DNA of 64,000 nt from an uncultured Parabacteroides sp. (GCA_944325345.1 CALUZV010000001.1:1-64000), one strand, 5' to 3'; counted from the stretch's first letter, positions 19,256 through 29,106 are shown. Translations and numbers: made by a program. The notes: generated by a model not told the origin, from the sequence alone.

Positions 19256-21607
19256 CTAATTCCGTCCGGCAGACGCCGCACCCTTCGTCAGTGAGTACGG
19301 TTTGTCTTCAGCCTTCTGTCCGCGACGCTTATTGGGCGAGGCAGACATCTTGAACTCCAGCACGCCACCCTGCATTAGGTCTTCGTGGGTGATGTAGAGC
19401 TTGTCGTAAGCCTCTCCGTTCCACTTCAACGAACGGACGTAGCGGTTTTTATCGCCGACGCCCTCGGCTTTGATTTCCAAAACCTTGCCGTTGGGCAGTG
19501 TCAGCTTCAGGTAGGGAAGATAGGGCGCGCCGAGGACATATTGATCCGTTCCGGGGCAAACGGGGTAGAAGCCCATGACCGAAAAGATGTACCAGGCAGA
19601 CATTTGTCCGCAGTCGTCGTTCCCGCCAAGGCCGTTGATGTCGTTTTGGTACATCTTGTTCAGGATTTCGCGGAGCCAGAACTGTGTTTTCCAGGGCTGC
19701 GAAGTCCAGGCGTAGAGGTAGGGGACGTGATGGCTCGGCTCGTTGCCGTGCACATAGCCGCCAACCAAACAATCCTCCGTAATATCCTCGTTCTTTTCGT
19801 AATATTTCTCCGGCAGATGCATTGAGAAGAGCTTGTCGAGCTTGTCAAGGAACGCCTTCTCGCCCCCCATCACGTCTATCAGGCCAAAGACATCGTGGGG
19901 CACGTGGAAAGAGAAGTTCCAAGAGTTACCCTCAATAAAACCCTCGCCGTAAGTCTGTAAAACATCAAATTCCTTTTTGAACGAGCCGTCGCTGTAACGA
20001 GGACGGGCAAAGCCGAGCGCGGGGTCGTAGATGTTGCGGTAATTCAGGGCACGCTTGTAATAGGCGTCAGCCGTTTCACGGTCTCCGGCACGCAAGGCCG
20101 TTTGGTAGATCGTCCAATCGTCGTAGGCATATTCCAGCGTAGATGATGCCGCCGTCCCGCTCTTGTCCAGGGGGACATAACCCAATTTCATGTAGTCCGC
20201 CACGCCCTCGTAATACGGGACAGTCGATGTACTCACCATCGCCGGAAGCGCCTCGTCCACATTCGTGTAAACACCCTTGGCGATAGCATCTGCCAGGACA
20301 GAGACGCCGTGGTAGCCGCTCATGCACCAGTTCTCGTTCCCCATCAGGCTCCACACCGGGAGCATACCGTGAACACTTTGCTGCTCATGCTTTATCATCG
20401 ACTCCACCATATCGGCATTCTGCCGGGGAGCAATCAGATTCAGGAACGGATGCTCTGCGCGGTAGGTATCCCACAAGGAGAAGATGGTATAATTCGTAAA
20501 GCCCTCCGCCTGGTGGATGTTGTGGTCCAAGCCACGGTATTTCCCATCAACATCCATATAGACAGACGGGTTAATCATCGTGTGATAGAGCGAAGTGTAG
20601 AACATGGCCTTCTGGTCTTCTGTCCCTTCGACCTGGAAGCAATCCAATTCGCGGTTCCAGTTTTCCCGAGCCGCCGCAGCCAGTTCGTCGAAGGTTCGGC
20701 CGGAAGCCTCGGCGCGCAGGTTCTTCAAGGCACCCTCGGTGCTGACGGCTGAGAGCGCGACCTTCACGACAAGTTCCGGGTTCTTGGACGTTTCGAAATC
20801 GAAGTAGGCGACGACTTTCCGTCCGGCAATCTCCGGGAAATTATGCTCGACGTCGAAACGACGCCAGAAGCCGTTGTAATTTATCTTCTCCTTGTCTTTA
20901 TAGCCATAATTCTTTATCGGCTGGGAAAGGGAGATGGCGAAATAGGTATAATTCGTCCGCGCCCAGCCATTGGTAATCCGATACCCTGTCAGCAAGGTGT
21001 CATTTTCGACGCGGAGGCTTGTCCAAAGGACTTTCCCGTCGTAATTGTAGATACCGTGGGTGAGGTCGAGGATTAAATGTCCGTCCTTGTCCTTCGGGAA
21101 GGTATATTTGTGGACGCCCGTCCGTGGTGTCGCCGTGAGCTGTGCCTTGATGCCGTAATCGTCGAGCATGACCTCGTAGTAACCGGGAGTAGCCTTCTCG
21201 GTAGAGTGGTTGAAGCGGGAGCGGTAGCCATTCTCCGGATGTTCAGCCGTTCCGGGATTGAGTTGCAAATCACCAACAGTGGGCATAAGCAGGATATCGC
21301 CCAGGTCGGAATGGCCGGTTCCGCTTAAATGCGTATGGCTGAAGCCGACAATCGTCTTGTCCCGGTATTGATAACCGGCGCAATACTCGTAGGCTTTTTT
21401 TTGATAGACACCATCCACATTGTGCGGAATCGTATCGGTATCCGGACTCAACTGCACCCAGCCGAAGGGCGTACAGGCTCCGGGAAACGTGTGCCCCATG
21501 CCATTGGTCCCGATAATGGGATTGACATAATCCACCGCCTGCTGGCCTGCGGCCGACAAGCTGAACATCGCCATTGCCACGGCGACGACTTCTTTTTTGA
21601 TATTCAT
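19256..21607 (-). CDS. GH92 family alpha-mannosidase-like glycosidase
   Basis: A secreted 783-residue glycoside hydrolase family 92 protein; members are calcium-dependent exo-alpha-mannosidases acting on N-glycans or yeast mannan. It starts MNIKKEVVAVAMAMFSLSA (signal peptide), followed by VDYVNPIIGTNGMGHTFPGA. Family motifs include GFSHTHLSGTGHSD, SLWDTYRAEHP, VHGNEPSHHVPYLY and GNDDCGQMSAWYIFSVMGFY near the end. A longer in-frame reading to 22132 runs inside comEC and is not part of the protein. Linkage specificity cannot be told. It follows comEC on the same strand, 86 bp later. Confidence 0.95.
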   Translation of the reverse strand: MNIKKEVVAVAMAMFSLSAAGQQAVDYVNPIIGTNGMGHTFPGACTPFGWVQLSPDTDTIPHNVDGVYQKKAYEYCAGYQYRDKTIVGFSHTHLSGTGHSDLGDILLMPTVGDLQLNPGTAEHPENGYRSRFNHSTEKATPGYYEVMLDDYGIKAQLTATPRTGVHKYTFPKDKDGHLILDLTHGIYNYDGKVLWTSLRVENDTLLTGYRITNGWARTNYTYFAISLSQPIKNYGYKDKEKINYNGFWRRFDVEHNFPEIAGRKVVAYFDFETSKNPELVVKVALSAVSTEGALKNLRAEASGRTFDELAAAARENWNRELDCFQVEGTEDQKAMFYTSLYHTMINPSVYMDVDGKYRGLDHNIHQAEGFTNYTIFSLWDTYRAEHPFLNLIAPRQNADMVESMIKHEQQSVHGMLPVWSLMGNENWCMSGYHGVSVLADAIAKGVYTNVDEALPAMVSTSTVPYYEGVADYMKLGYVPLDKSGTAASSTLEYAYDDWTIYQTALRAGDRETADAYYKRALNYRNIYDPALGFARPRYSDGSFKKEFDVLQTYGEGFIEGNSWNFSFHVPHDVFGLIDVMGGEKAFLDKLDKLFSMHLPEKYYEKNEDITEDCLVGGYVHGNEPSHHVPYLYAWTSQPWKTQFWLREILNKMYQNDINGLGGNDDCGQMSAWYIFSVMGFYPVCPGTDQYVLGAPYLPYLKLTLPNGKVLEIKAEGVGDKNRYVRSLKWNGEAYDKLYITHEDLMQGGVLEFKMSASPNKRRGQKAEDKPYSLTKGAASAGRN

Positions 21608-21693
21608 TATGTTTATGTGTTGATTTTGATGAAACGGCCGCGAAGTTAGAGCTTTCGGCAGATAACTCCAAATCCGCGCCGCCTTTTCCTTGC

Positions 21694-22899
21694 TCACGGC
21701 CGCATACCTGCCTTTTTCTCCTGCCTCATCCAATAAAGCATCAAGACAAAGAGCAGGACGTAGGAAGCCAGCAGCATCCACCCGTTGAAATGAACCCGGA
21801 GCATCGGTATCCGCCCAAATCCCTCGACCCAATAGATCAGCATACGCACGCACCATGCCACTACCCAGCCGAGGAACGGTACGAAGACTCCTACCTGTCC
21901 CAGCACCACCCAAAGCAGCCCGACGGGTATCAAAACCGTGCAAAGCCACGACACCGGAAGCGCCGTAAACAAAAATACCCACGATGTCTCCCGGAAATAG
22001 TAGAGGCAGAGCGGCAACGTCCCCACCTGCGCCGCCAGCGTCAGCGCCAATCCTTCCCATGCGGGCCGTAGCAGGGGATGACGAACCTCCAGCATCCGCC
22101 GGAAGCGTGGATAGAAAAAGAGAATGGACCAAACGGCGATATAGCTCAACTGAAAGCCTATATCAAACAAATAGAATGGATTGTAAACCAACATCAGCAG
22201 GGCAGACGCTGCCCACGTATTATACGGGTCGCCCCGCAAGTAGAACAAATTATTGACGACATAAAACGTAATCATCAGCGCCGACCGCACCGTGGGCGAG
22301 TCCCACCCGCTGACAATCGTAAACCCCCAAACCAGCCCCAGCGTCGCCCCGGCATCGAGGCTGCGCACCGCCAGCCCTGTCCCCATCCGCGCAAACAGGT
22401 TCGAGAGCAGGGTATAGAGCACGGCCACGTGGAACCCGCTGACCGAAAGGATATGCACCACCCCGGCGGCGGTAAAACTCTCGGTCAGCGCGCGCTCCAT
22501 CGATTCGCGATAGCCCAAAACCAGCGTGGCCAGGACGGACTGCTCTTTCTCCGTCAGTCCGAGGTGGGCGTAGGTATCGACCAGCTCGGCCTGCCACTGC
22601 GCCGCGCTTTTTTGCCACGAGGTGAGGGGACTCGGCGGGAGCGTGAGCCGGAAATCGGTGTAAAGCAGGGCAAACGAAAAACAGGCGGCGAGAAAAACCG
22701 CGCCCCAGAGTCCCCGTCCCGCGTAGTTCATCCGCCCTTTTCTGCCTGTGGGCGAGCAGACGACGAGCAAAAGACAAGCGCACGGGAGGAGGGCGGACAG
22801 CTCGCGGACGTTGGGACAATAAACAGCGGTGATAATACCCGCTATCCAGGCAAGGAGCGGACGGAGGAGGGGACGTAGTTCGAGGGTTTCGAGTTTCAT
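21694..22899 (-). CDS. ComEC/Rec2 family membrane protein, short form
   Basis: A 401-residue multi-spanning membrane protein with the competence domain of ComEC, the channel for DNA uptake across the inner membrane. The signature is HILSVSGFHVAVLYTL, followed by DSPTVRSALM and GFQLSYIAVWSILFF. The start MKLETLELRPLLRPLLAWIA at 22899 is typical of Bacteroidota ComEC. The usual C-terminal metallo-beta-lactamase-like domain is absent: the protein stops after the last helices with RQEKKAGMRP. Whether it supports DNA uptake is uncertain. An upstream frame to 23034 is ignored because it overlaps a divergent promoter region. Confidence 0.85.
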   Translation of the reverse strand: MKLETLELRPLLRPLLAWIAGIITAVYCPNVRELSALLPCACLLLVVCSPTGRKGRMNYAGRGLWGAVFLAACFSFALLYTDFRLTLPPSPLTSWQKSAAQWQAELVDTYAHLGLTEKEQSVLATLVLGYRESMERALTESFTAAGVVHILSVSGFHVAVLYTLLSNLFARMGTGLAVRSLDAGATLGLVWGFTIVSGWDSPTVRSALMITFYVVNNLFYLRGDPYNTWAASALLMLVYNPFYLFDIGFQLSYIAVWSILFFYPRFRRMLEVRHPLLRPAWEGLALTLAAQVGTLPLCLYYFRETSWVFLFTALPVSWLCTVLIPVGLLWVVLGQVGVFVPFLGWVVAWCVRMLIYWVEGFGRIPMLRVHFNGWMLLASYVLLFVLMLYWMRQEKKAGMRP

Positions 22900-23081
22900 A
22901 GTCGGGGTTCGTTTTTTTATCGGGACAAAGGAAAGAAGAATATCCGAGGGGTGCAAGCACTTCCTGCTTTTTTCTTCGGGACCGCGAAACTCCTCCGAAT
23001 CCTTCCTGCCGACGGCGGCATTTCGTCGAAGCACTACGCGGGGTTCGTCGAAAAGTCCGAGGCGGGGCGAAGGGCTCGCCT

Positions 23082-23089
23082 TACTTTTG
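23082..23089 (+). promoter_or_regulatory. Promoter -7 element for the TonB-dependent receptor gene
   Basis: TACTTTTG matches TAnnTTTG and lies 28 bp before the ATG at 23118. Confidence 0.6.
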
Positions 23090-23117
23090 CCTCGTCAAAC
23101 GAAAAAAGTTGAGAGAT

Positions 23118-25601
23118 ATGAAAAAGATATTCCGAACATCCATTCTGGGTATAGCCGGTCTGCTGGTTGCCGGCTGGGTAAACGCACAAGAGGCAAAGGT
23201 CTGCGGCGTGCTACTCGACTCGATTTCCCGCATGGGCGAGCCGTTTGCCACGCTCCGCATTTTCCAAGAAAAAGATACGGAACGCAAGCAGGCCGTCTCG
23301 ATGGGGACGACCGATATGGAGGGGCGTTTCGAGCAGCCGGTAAAAGGCCGGGGCAAGTTCGTCCTCCTGATTTCTTCCGTCGGCCGCGCACCGATGGAGA
23401 TTCCTTTCTCCCTCGCGGGGCAAACGCGGGTGAATCTGGATACCATATATATAAAGGACGACGTGCAGCACCTCGCCATGGTGGAGGTTGTCGCCCAGAA
23501 GCCGCTGGTGAAGATGACGACCGATAGGATGACGTACAGCGTAGCGGACGATGTGGACGCGAAGACGAACACCGTCCTCGACATGCTCCGCAAGGTACCG
23601 ATGGTTACGGTCGATGGGAACGACAACATCACGGTGAATGGCAGCTCGAGTTTCCAGGTTTACGTCGATGGGAAGCCGAACGTGATGATGAGCAGCAATC
23701 CTTCGGAGATTTTCAAGAATATGCCGGCCTCGTCCATCAAGAATATCGAGGTTATCACCAATCCCGGCGCGCGCTACGACGCCGAGGGTGTCGGCGGCGT
23801 CCTGAACCTGATTACGGACAAGACCTCCGGGACGGCGCAGCGGCTCGACGGCTATAATGCGACCGTCCGCGCGATGGGCAGTTCGAAAGGCTTTATGGGC
23901 GGGGGATTCTTCAGTATGCAGAAGGATAAGTTCTCGATGTCGGCCAACGTGAACGCGATTCGCTCGTATCTGCACGGGACGACGACTACCGTCAAGCGTG
24001 AACAATACAGCGAGGCCGGCACGGCTCTTTCCCGCTACGGGAGCGACAGCGATATGGACATGACGATGCTGATGGGGAATCTGAACGCAGGCTACGAGAT
24101 TGACTCCCTCAACCTCCTCTCCGCCTCTTTCGGATTGATGAGCTTCGATACCGACAATGAAGGGATAGGCCGGATGTCGATGAACGGCGGGAACTATGGA
24201 CAGGGCTTCGGCTATGGCGACCGGACGAATAGCGACAACTGCCGTTACTCCATCAACGGGAATGTGGACTTCCAGCATTCGTTCGCCGGTCATCCGGGGC
24301 GGATGCTGACGCTCTCCTATCTGATTTCGACTGTCTCGGAGCGGACGAAGTCCCTCAACCTCTTCGAGACGGAGGAAGAGACGCTCTTCGACCTGAGCGA
24401 CCGTTATTCCCGCGCCCGCAACAATACGCTGGAAAATACTTGGCAGGTAGACTTCACCACGCCGCTGCTGAAGGGGCAGCAGCTGGATGCGGGTTTGAAA
24501 TACATCCTGCGCAACAATACGTCGCGGTCGGACTACTACGATGTCCTCGGCGAGCAGCAAATCTGGAACGAGGCGAATAGTTTGGATTACGAGCACAAGA
24601 ATCATATCCTCGCCGCCTACGCCGAGTATAAGGCTCAGGTTCGCCGCCTTTCGCTGACCGCCGGACTGCGTTACGAGCATACGTGGCAGGACGTGGAGTC
24701 GCGCCTCGGGTTGTCGGAGGATTTCCGGCTCGATTACGGGAATCTGGTGCCCAGCGCCAATCTCTCCTTCCGGTTCGACGAGCGGCAGAACCTCGGCTTG
24801 GCCTACAACATGCGCATCAGCCGTCCGGGCATCTCTTATCTGAATCCGTATGTGAATAAGTCCGACCCGACGGCGCTGAGCTATGGCAACACGAATCTGG
24901 ATTGCGAGGAAGTTCACAACTTGAACCTGGTCTATAATTACTACACGGCGAAGTGGATGCTCAACCTCACCCTCCGGCAGAGTTTCTCCGGAAACGGTAT
25001 CGCGCAGTATAGCTTCTACGACGACCAGAATCTGCAGAACACGACCTACGGGAATATCGTCGAGAGCAAGCAGACGGGTTTGAATGCCTACCTCAACTGG
25101 AACGCCAGCTCCAAAGCGCGTTTCAACCTCAACGGCAGCGTTTCCTACACCGATCTGAAGAGTTCGCAAATCGGGATGCACACGTCCGGATGGCAGGCCA
25201 ATGTGATGGCAGGCTACCAACAAACGCTTCCCTGGAAGCTCCGCCTGAGCCTCAACGTCATGGCATCGACCAAGCAATATAATCTGCAAGGCTGGAGCTC
25301 CGGGTTTAGCGCGGCGATGGGCAGCCTCAGCCGCTCGTTCCTCAAGGACAAGCTGACGCTCACCCTCTCCGGCATCACTCCGCTGACGGGCAGCAAGCTG
25401 AAGATGGATTCGTATTCGCACGGGGCGGACTTCGCAAACCGGACGAACATCCGGATTCCCCTCCAGAATTTCCAGTTCAGCATCAGCTATACGTTTGGCA
25501 AACAAGTGAAGGTGAAGAAGGCCGTCCGTTCGATTCAGAACAGCGACGTGATGAACCGCCAAAGCACGACGGAAGGCGTCGGCTCCATGATGATGCAATA
25601 A
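23118..25601 (+). CDS. TonB-dependent receptor-like outer membrane beta-barrel protein
   Basis: An 827-residue outer-membrane protein. A signal peptide (MKKIFRTSILGIAGLLVAG) is followed by a carboxypeptidase-regulatory-like beta domain (residues about 28-110), then a plug with MLRKVPMVTVDGNDNITVNG and FQVYVDGKPN, and a long beta-barrel of the OMP_b-brl_3 type with aromatic-rich strands up to about residue 790. The C terminus ends in a Gln/Met-rich tail, not in an aromatic residue. No SusD partner is next to it, so it is not a classic SusCD pair. Substrate unknown. Its stop codon directly abuts the stop of the convergent gene at 25602. Confidence 0.9.
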   Translation: MKKIFRTSILGIAGLLVAGWVNAQEAKVCGVLLDSISRMGEPFATLRIFQEKDTERKQAVSMGTTDMEGRFEQPVKGRGKFVLLISSVGRAPMEIPFSLAGQTRVNLDTIYIKDDVQHLAMVEVVAQKPLVKMTTDRMTYSVADDVDAKTNTVLDMLRKVPMVTVDGNDNITVNGSSSFQVYVDGKPNVMMSSNPSEIFKNMPASSIKNIEVITNPGARYDAEGVGGVLNLITDKTSGTAQRLDGYNATVRAMGSSKGFMGGGFFSMQKDKFSMSANVNAIRSYLHGTTTTVKREQYSEAGTALSRYGSDSDMDMTMLMGNLNAGYEIDSLNLLSASFGLMSFDTDNEGIGRMSMNGGNYGQGFGYGDRTNSDNCRYSINGNVDFQHSFAGHPGRMLTLSYLISTVSERTKSLNLFETEEETLFDLSDRYSRARNNTLENTWQVDFTTPLLKGQQLDAGLKYILRNNTSRSDYYDVLGEQQIWNEANSLDYEHKNHILAAYAEYKAQVRRLSLTAGLRYEHTWQDVESRLGLSEDFRLDYGNLVPSANLSFRFDERQNLGLAYNMRISRPGISYLNPYVNKSDPTALSYGNTNLDCEEVHNLNLVYNYYTAKWMLNLTLRQSFSGNGIAQYSFYDDQNLQNTTYGNIVESKQTGLNAYLNWNASSKARFNLNGSVSYTDLKSSQIGMHTSGWQANVMAGYQQTLPWKLRLSLNVMASTKQYNLQGWSSGFSAAMGSLSRSFLKDKLTLTLSGITPLTGSKLKMDSYSHGADFANRTNIRIPLQNFQFSISYTFGKQVKVKKAVRSIQNSDVMNRQSTTEGVGSMMMQ

Positions 25602-26807
25602 TCATTCGACCACGATATACGCCCGGTAATGGGTCTCCCCAGCGACCGGGCAAAGCGAAAGATATCCTTTTTGTATTCTCCCAAAGTTAATAATAAGTGG
25701 ATGGCGCGCTTGCAGTTCGCGATGGATAGCAAGTGCCGCCCCCTCCTCTTTCTCGTATTCCACCCGGAAATAGCCCGTCCGCTCCGGCTCGAGCAGGCGG
25801 GAAAGGCGGAGTGCCACCATCCCCATCGTATAGCGCATGTTTATCTCGACGCAGGGATGGAGCCGCGCGCGCCCGTCTTTTCCCCGATAAACCAGCATAT
25901 CCACCCCCAAATAGCCCCGATATTTCGTGGCGAAGACCTGCCGCAGGACCTCGCTGAGCGCCTCGCGTATGCGGAGGATTTCCGCCGGAGCGAGATAGGC
26001 CGCCAGCTTCTCCTCGCGATACGTCTCCGAGCCGAGGAGGTTTCCTGAATAAGCGCCGCGCTCGCCCGTGCCGAAGACGGAGAGACCTTCGTAACGGATG
26101 CCTCCTGCCCCATCGACGTAAAACTCCCAGGCACAATCCTGCAGTTTCTCCAGCGCAAGTTCCACGCTCACCGCGCCTTGTTTCTCCATCACGCCCCGCG
26201 CCCACGCTGCCTCTTTCTCTCCCAATCGCGCCTCCGGGAGCCAGAGCAGGCCGCGACCCGAAGAGGAAAACGGCGATTTCAGCAGGCAAGTCGCCCCGGC
26301 GTGCCTATCCAAAAACGCCCGAAGTTCGGTTTTCGTCGAGCAAAACACCGGCACCTCCGGAAGGTCTGCCTCCGGCAAAAATTCCTTCAGAAGACGGAGG
26401 CAGCGGGCGGCAGTCTGCCTTGCAGTCAATTCCTTATATTCCTCTTTCCAATCCGGAACACGCAGGTGCGTTTGCCCCAAAGCACGGAAATGCGCGACGG
26501 CCTGGGGCGACCATCCCCACGCCGCCGCCTCGCATTCGGGCAGTCGGACACGCCCCTGCTTCAATGCCTCGCGGCCGACGGGCTGGGGCAAATTTTCTTG
26601 CATCAAAACGAGTTGTTCCCGGAAATCGAGCACACGCGCTTCGTCCACTTGTTCGACTAAGACAAAATCGCCCGCCTCGCCATACCACGCGGGCAGATAG
26701 GCCAAGTCGCGCATCATCACGCGGACATTCGCCGGCGGCGTATAGTTCGGACGGCCTTGCCAGACGGCGGTTTCATGACCCGGATTGAAATAATGGAGAG
26801 AAGGCAT
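25602..26807 (-). CDS. Putative ATP-grasp-like protein of unknown function
   Basis: A protein of about 401 residues with ATP-grasp character: LLKSPFSSSGRGLLWLP looks like the ATP-binding glycine-rich strand-turn, and GYLGVDMLVY with HPCVEINMRYTMGM looks like the metal-binding Asp/Glu/Asn set near the C terminus. The N terminus MPSLHYFNPGHETAVWQG is distinctive. Such proteins seem widespread in Bacteroidota, but I know no assigned reaction; a carboxylate-amine or thiol ligation is the family expectation. An alternative ATG at 26825 adds six residues. No partner gene is close: palindromic array E lies upstream and a convergent receptor gene downstream. Confidence 0.65.
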   Translation of the reverse strand: MPSLHYFNPGHETAVWQGRPNYTPPANVRVMMRDLAYLPAWYGEAGDFVLVEQVDEARVLDFREQLVLMQENLPQPVGREALKQGRVRLPECEAAAWGWSPQAVAHFRALGQTHLRVPDWKEEYKELTARQTAARCLRLLKEFLPEADLPEVPVFCSTKTELRAFLDRHAGATCLLKSPFSSSGRGLLWLPEARLGEKEAAWARGVMEKQGAVSVELALEKLQDCAWEFYVDGAGGIRYEGLSVFGTGERGAYSGNLLGSETYREEKLAAYLAPAEILRIREALSEVLRQVFATKYRGYLGVDMLVYRGKDGRARLHPCVEINMRYTMGMVALRLSRLLEPERTGYFRVEYEKEEGAALAIHRELQARHPLIINFGRIQKGYLSLCPVAGETHYRAYIVVE

Positions 26808-26861
26808 GGGGGAATGAAGAATCATGAATGGGAGAATGAAAAAATTTTATACCTACTAAAA

Positions 26862-27060
26862 TTGCGGGAAGGTTCCGCCACACTGCGGAAGTTCCCCGCA
26901 AAACTGCGGGAAGGTTCCGCCACTCCGCGGAAGCCTCTCGCAAAACTGCGGGAAGGTTCCGCACACCGCGGAAGCCTCTCGCAAAACTGCGGGAAGGTTC
27001 CGCACACCGCGGAAGTCTCCCGCAAAACAGCGGGAAGGTTCCGCTAACCCGCGGAACCTT
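26862..27060. repeat. Palindromic array E (GCGGGAAGGTTCCGC units)
   Basis: Five GC-rich units, about 42-44 bp apart. Each has GCGGGAAGGTTCCGC and a second GC block CCGCGGAAG joined by CCTCTCGCAAAACT-like links. The dyads GGAAGGTTCC and GCGGAA/TTCCGC can pair within and between units. It lies between the ATP-grasp-like gene and the DUF349 gene, both on the minus strand. Confidence 0.85.
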
Positions 27061-27075
27061 CAATCCAAATTTATG

Positions 27076-28911
27076 TTAAAGATTTTCGTCTATCGCATCA
27101 ATCTTTTTTACGACCAGCGCCATCTCGTCTCGCAGATTCTCTATCTTGCGCTCCAGGTCCTTAATCAGGCCGCTGCCGCCCTTCGAGGCGACGTTGAGGA
27201 AGCCGATGTTGTTTTCGTAGGTCTGCAACTCGCTCTTCATCCGGTCGTAGGTGCGCATCAGCCGCTCGCGCTCGTTGTAGAGCTTGGTTTTCGACTGGTC
27301 GTCGCCCACCATGCCGCTGAGGTTGTTGCGGAACGACTGCATCCGGCGGTCGTGCTGGCTGACCTTCAGACGGTCGAATTGCGCATCGACAGCCTCGCGG
27401 AAAGCGCTATAGATTTTATCCTTATCCTTGAAAGGCACGTGGCCGACCGTATTCCATTCGGCAATCAGTTCCCGGAGTTGGACGAGAGCCTCGTCGGTAT
27501 CCTCCATGTTGTCCAGCCCCTGGACCTTCTCGATAAGCTCTTTCTTTTTCACCAGATTTGCCCGCTCTTCGGAACGCTGCGAGCTGGTCGCCTTCTCCTT
27601 TTGGGCAAAGAAATAGTCGCAGGCAGAGATGAAACGCTTCCAGAGCGGCTCGGTGAAACGCCTGGGGACAGGGCCCGTGGCCTTCCACTCCTTCTGCAAG
27701 GCGATGAACTTTTCCGTCGTCGATTTCCAGTCGGTGCTGTCCTTCAACGCCTCGGCACGCTCGCAAAGAGCCTCCTTCTTGGCCTGGTTGTGCTCCATGT
27801 TATCCCGGACTTGGCGATAGAAGTCGTTCTTCTTCTCAAAAAAGACATCGCAGGCGGCGCGGAAACGGTCGAAAACCTTGATGTTGCTTTTCTTCGGCGC
27901 GTAACCGATGGTTTTCCATTTTTCCTGCAAGGCAAAGACCTCCTTGCTCTTTTCATCCCAATCCTTATAATTAACCAAGGTAGAGAAATCGATGTTTTCG
28001 ATAGCCTCGCAAATCGCAGTCTTGGCCACCAAGTTTTCTTGCTCGCGCACCTTCTGTTCCTCGAAATGCTGCTGATGCCGCTTGTTAATCACCGTCGAAG
28101 CCGCCTTGAAACGCGCCCAGAGCGCCTCGCGCATATCTTTTGCCACGGGGCCGATTTCGCGCCATTGCTGATGGAGCTTTTGCAGCTGGTGGAAAGCAGA
28201 AACGGCGTCGGGCTCGTTCTCCAACTTCTCGACAGTCTCGCACAGAGCCGTTTTCAGTTCCAGATTCTTCTTGAAGTCGTAATCACGATACTGGTTGTTT
28301 ATTTTAATAATGTCATAGAAGCGTTCGGAATACGTCTGGTATTCGCGCCACAGATCGTTGGCATATTCCTGCGGGACGAGTTTGATTTCCTTCCACTTCT
28401 GCTGGATTTCCTTAAAGATATTGTACAATTTGTTGAAATCCTCCTGGCTTTCCGTCAGCGCTTTCAGCTGGTCGATAAGCTGGAGTTTCAGGGTATAATT
28501 CTCGGCCTTCAGCCGTTCTTCCTCGGCCAAGGCAGCCGTACGTTTTTCCCGATATTGTTCCAGGAGTTCTTTCAACTGGGTTTCTTCACGGTCTTCCGGT
28601 ATGATAAAATCCTTTTCTTCCCCACCGTTGCCGAGGAAGGCTTTTTTCGCGTCCTCCACTTCATTTCGGCGAGCTTTATAATAAGCTTGCTTCAGCGATT
28701 CAATCTCGCTGCGCGGCGTATCGGCCGACGCATCGACACATGCCTGCAATCGGCTGAGGATTTCCTCTTTCGTTAAAATACTCCCGGCGGCTGTAGCATC
28801 AGCATCCGGATTACTTTCTGTTGCGTTTTCTGCCGTTTCCAGCGTCGCATTCTCGTTTTCGACCTTACCTGTCTCTTCCGAAGGTAAATTAGTCTCCATA
28901 GTGTCCTTCAT
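27076..28911 (-). CDS. DUF349 domain-containing coiled-coil protein
   Basis: A 611-residue, strongly charged, helical protein built of tandem DUF349 repeats of about 70 residues. Each carries the phrase W-K-x-(I/V/T)-G or similar (for example EKWKTIGYAPKK, KEWKATGPVPRR, AEWNTVGHVPFK). The first 60 residues are acidic and low-complexity. The C-terminal 80 residues form a coiled coil. No signal peptide or enzyme motif is seen. DUF349 proteins are abundant in Bacteroidota; the role is unknown to me. An internal Met four codons in (28899) is an alternative start. Confidence 0.9.
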   Translation of the reverse strand: MKDTMETNLPSEETGKVENENATLETAENATESNPDADATAAGSILTKEEILSRLQACVDASADTPRSEIESLKQAYYKARRNEVEDAKKAFLGNGGEEKDFIIPEDREETQLKELLEQYREKRTAALAEEERLKAENYTLKLQLIDQLKALTESQEDFNKLYNIFKEIQQKWKEIKLVPQEYANDLWREYQTYSERFYDIIKINNQYRDYDFKKNLELKTALCETVEKLENEPDAVSAFHQLQKLHQQWREIGPVAKDMREALWARFKAASTVINKRHQQHFEEQKVREQENLVAKTAICEAIENIDFSTLVNYKDWDEKSKEVFALQEKWKTIGYAPKKSNIKVFDRFRAACDVFFEKKNDFYRQVRDNMEHNQAKKEALCERAEALKDSTDWKSTTEKFIALQKEWKATGPVPRRFTEPLWKRFISACDYFFAQKEKATSSQRSEERANLVKKKELIEKVQGLDNMEDTDEALVQLRELIAEWNTVGHVPFKDKDKIYSAFREAVDAQFDRLKVSQHDRRMQSFRNNLSGMVGDDQSKTKLYNERERLMRTYDRMKSELQTYENNIGFLNVASKGGSGLIKDLERKIENLRDEMALVVKKIDAIDENL

Positions 28912-29106
28912 ATTTCGATTTGTTTAAAAGAAAAGGATAAACATTTCCCACTAAAAATGTACAAATAAAGATAATTAATTTGGTTTCTCCATGCTTTTGG
29001 CAAACTATTTTATGGTAAAATTTGAATTTTGTTAAGTTACGAGTTCCAAATTATGCTCTACAACATAAATCGCAACTCATATAGCAAGATATTCAATCAG
29101 ATTCCG

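Noticed and set aside
21608..22132. N-terminal extension of the GH92 gene
   Set aside because: It lies inside comEC in another frame and precedes a proper signal peptide starting at 21607.
23211..25598. Long open frame of about 795 codons antisense to the TonB-dependent receptor
   Set aside because: It has no domain pattern and an Arg/His-rich composition typical of a shadow of a GC-rich gene. The plus-strand receptor is clear.
27073..28776. Long open frame antisense to the DUF349 gene
   Set aside because: A Leu/Phe/Val-rich reverse image of a charged helical protein; no start context and no family.
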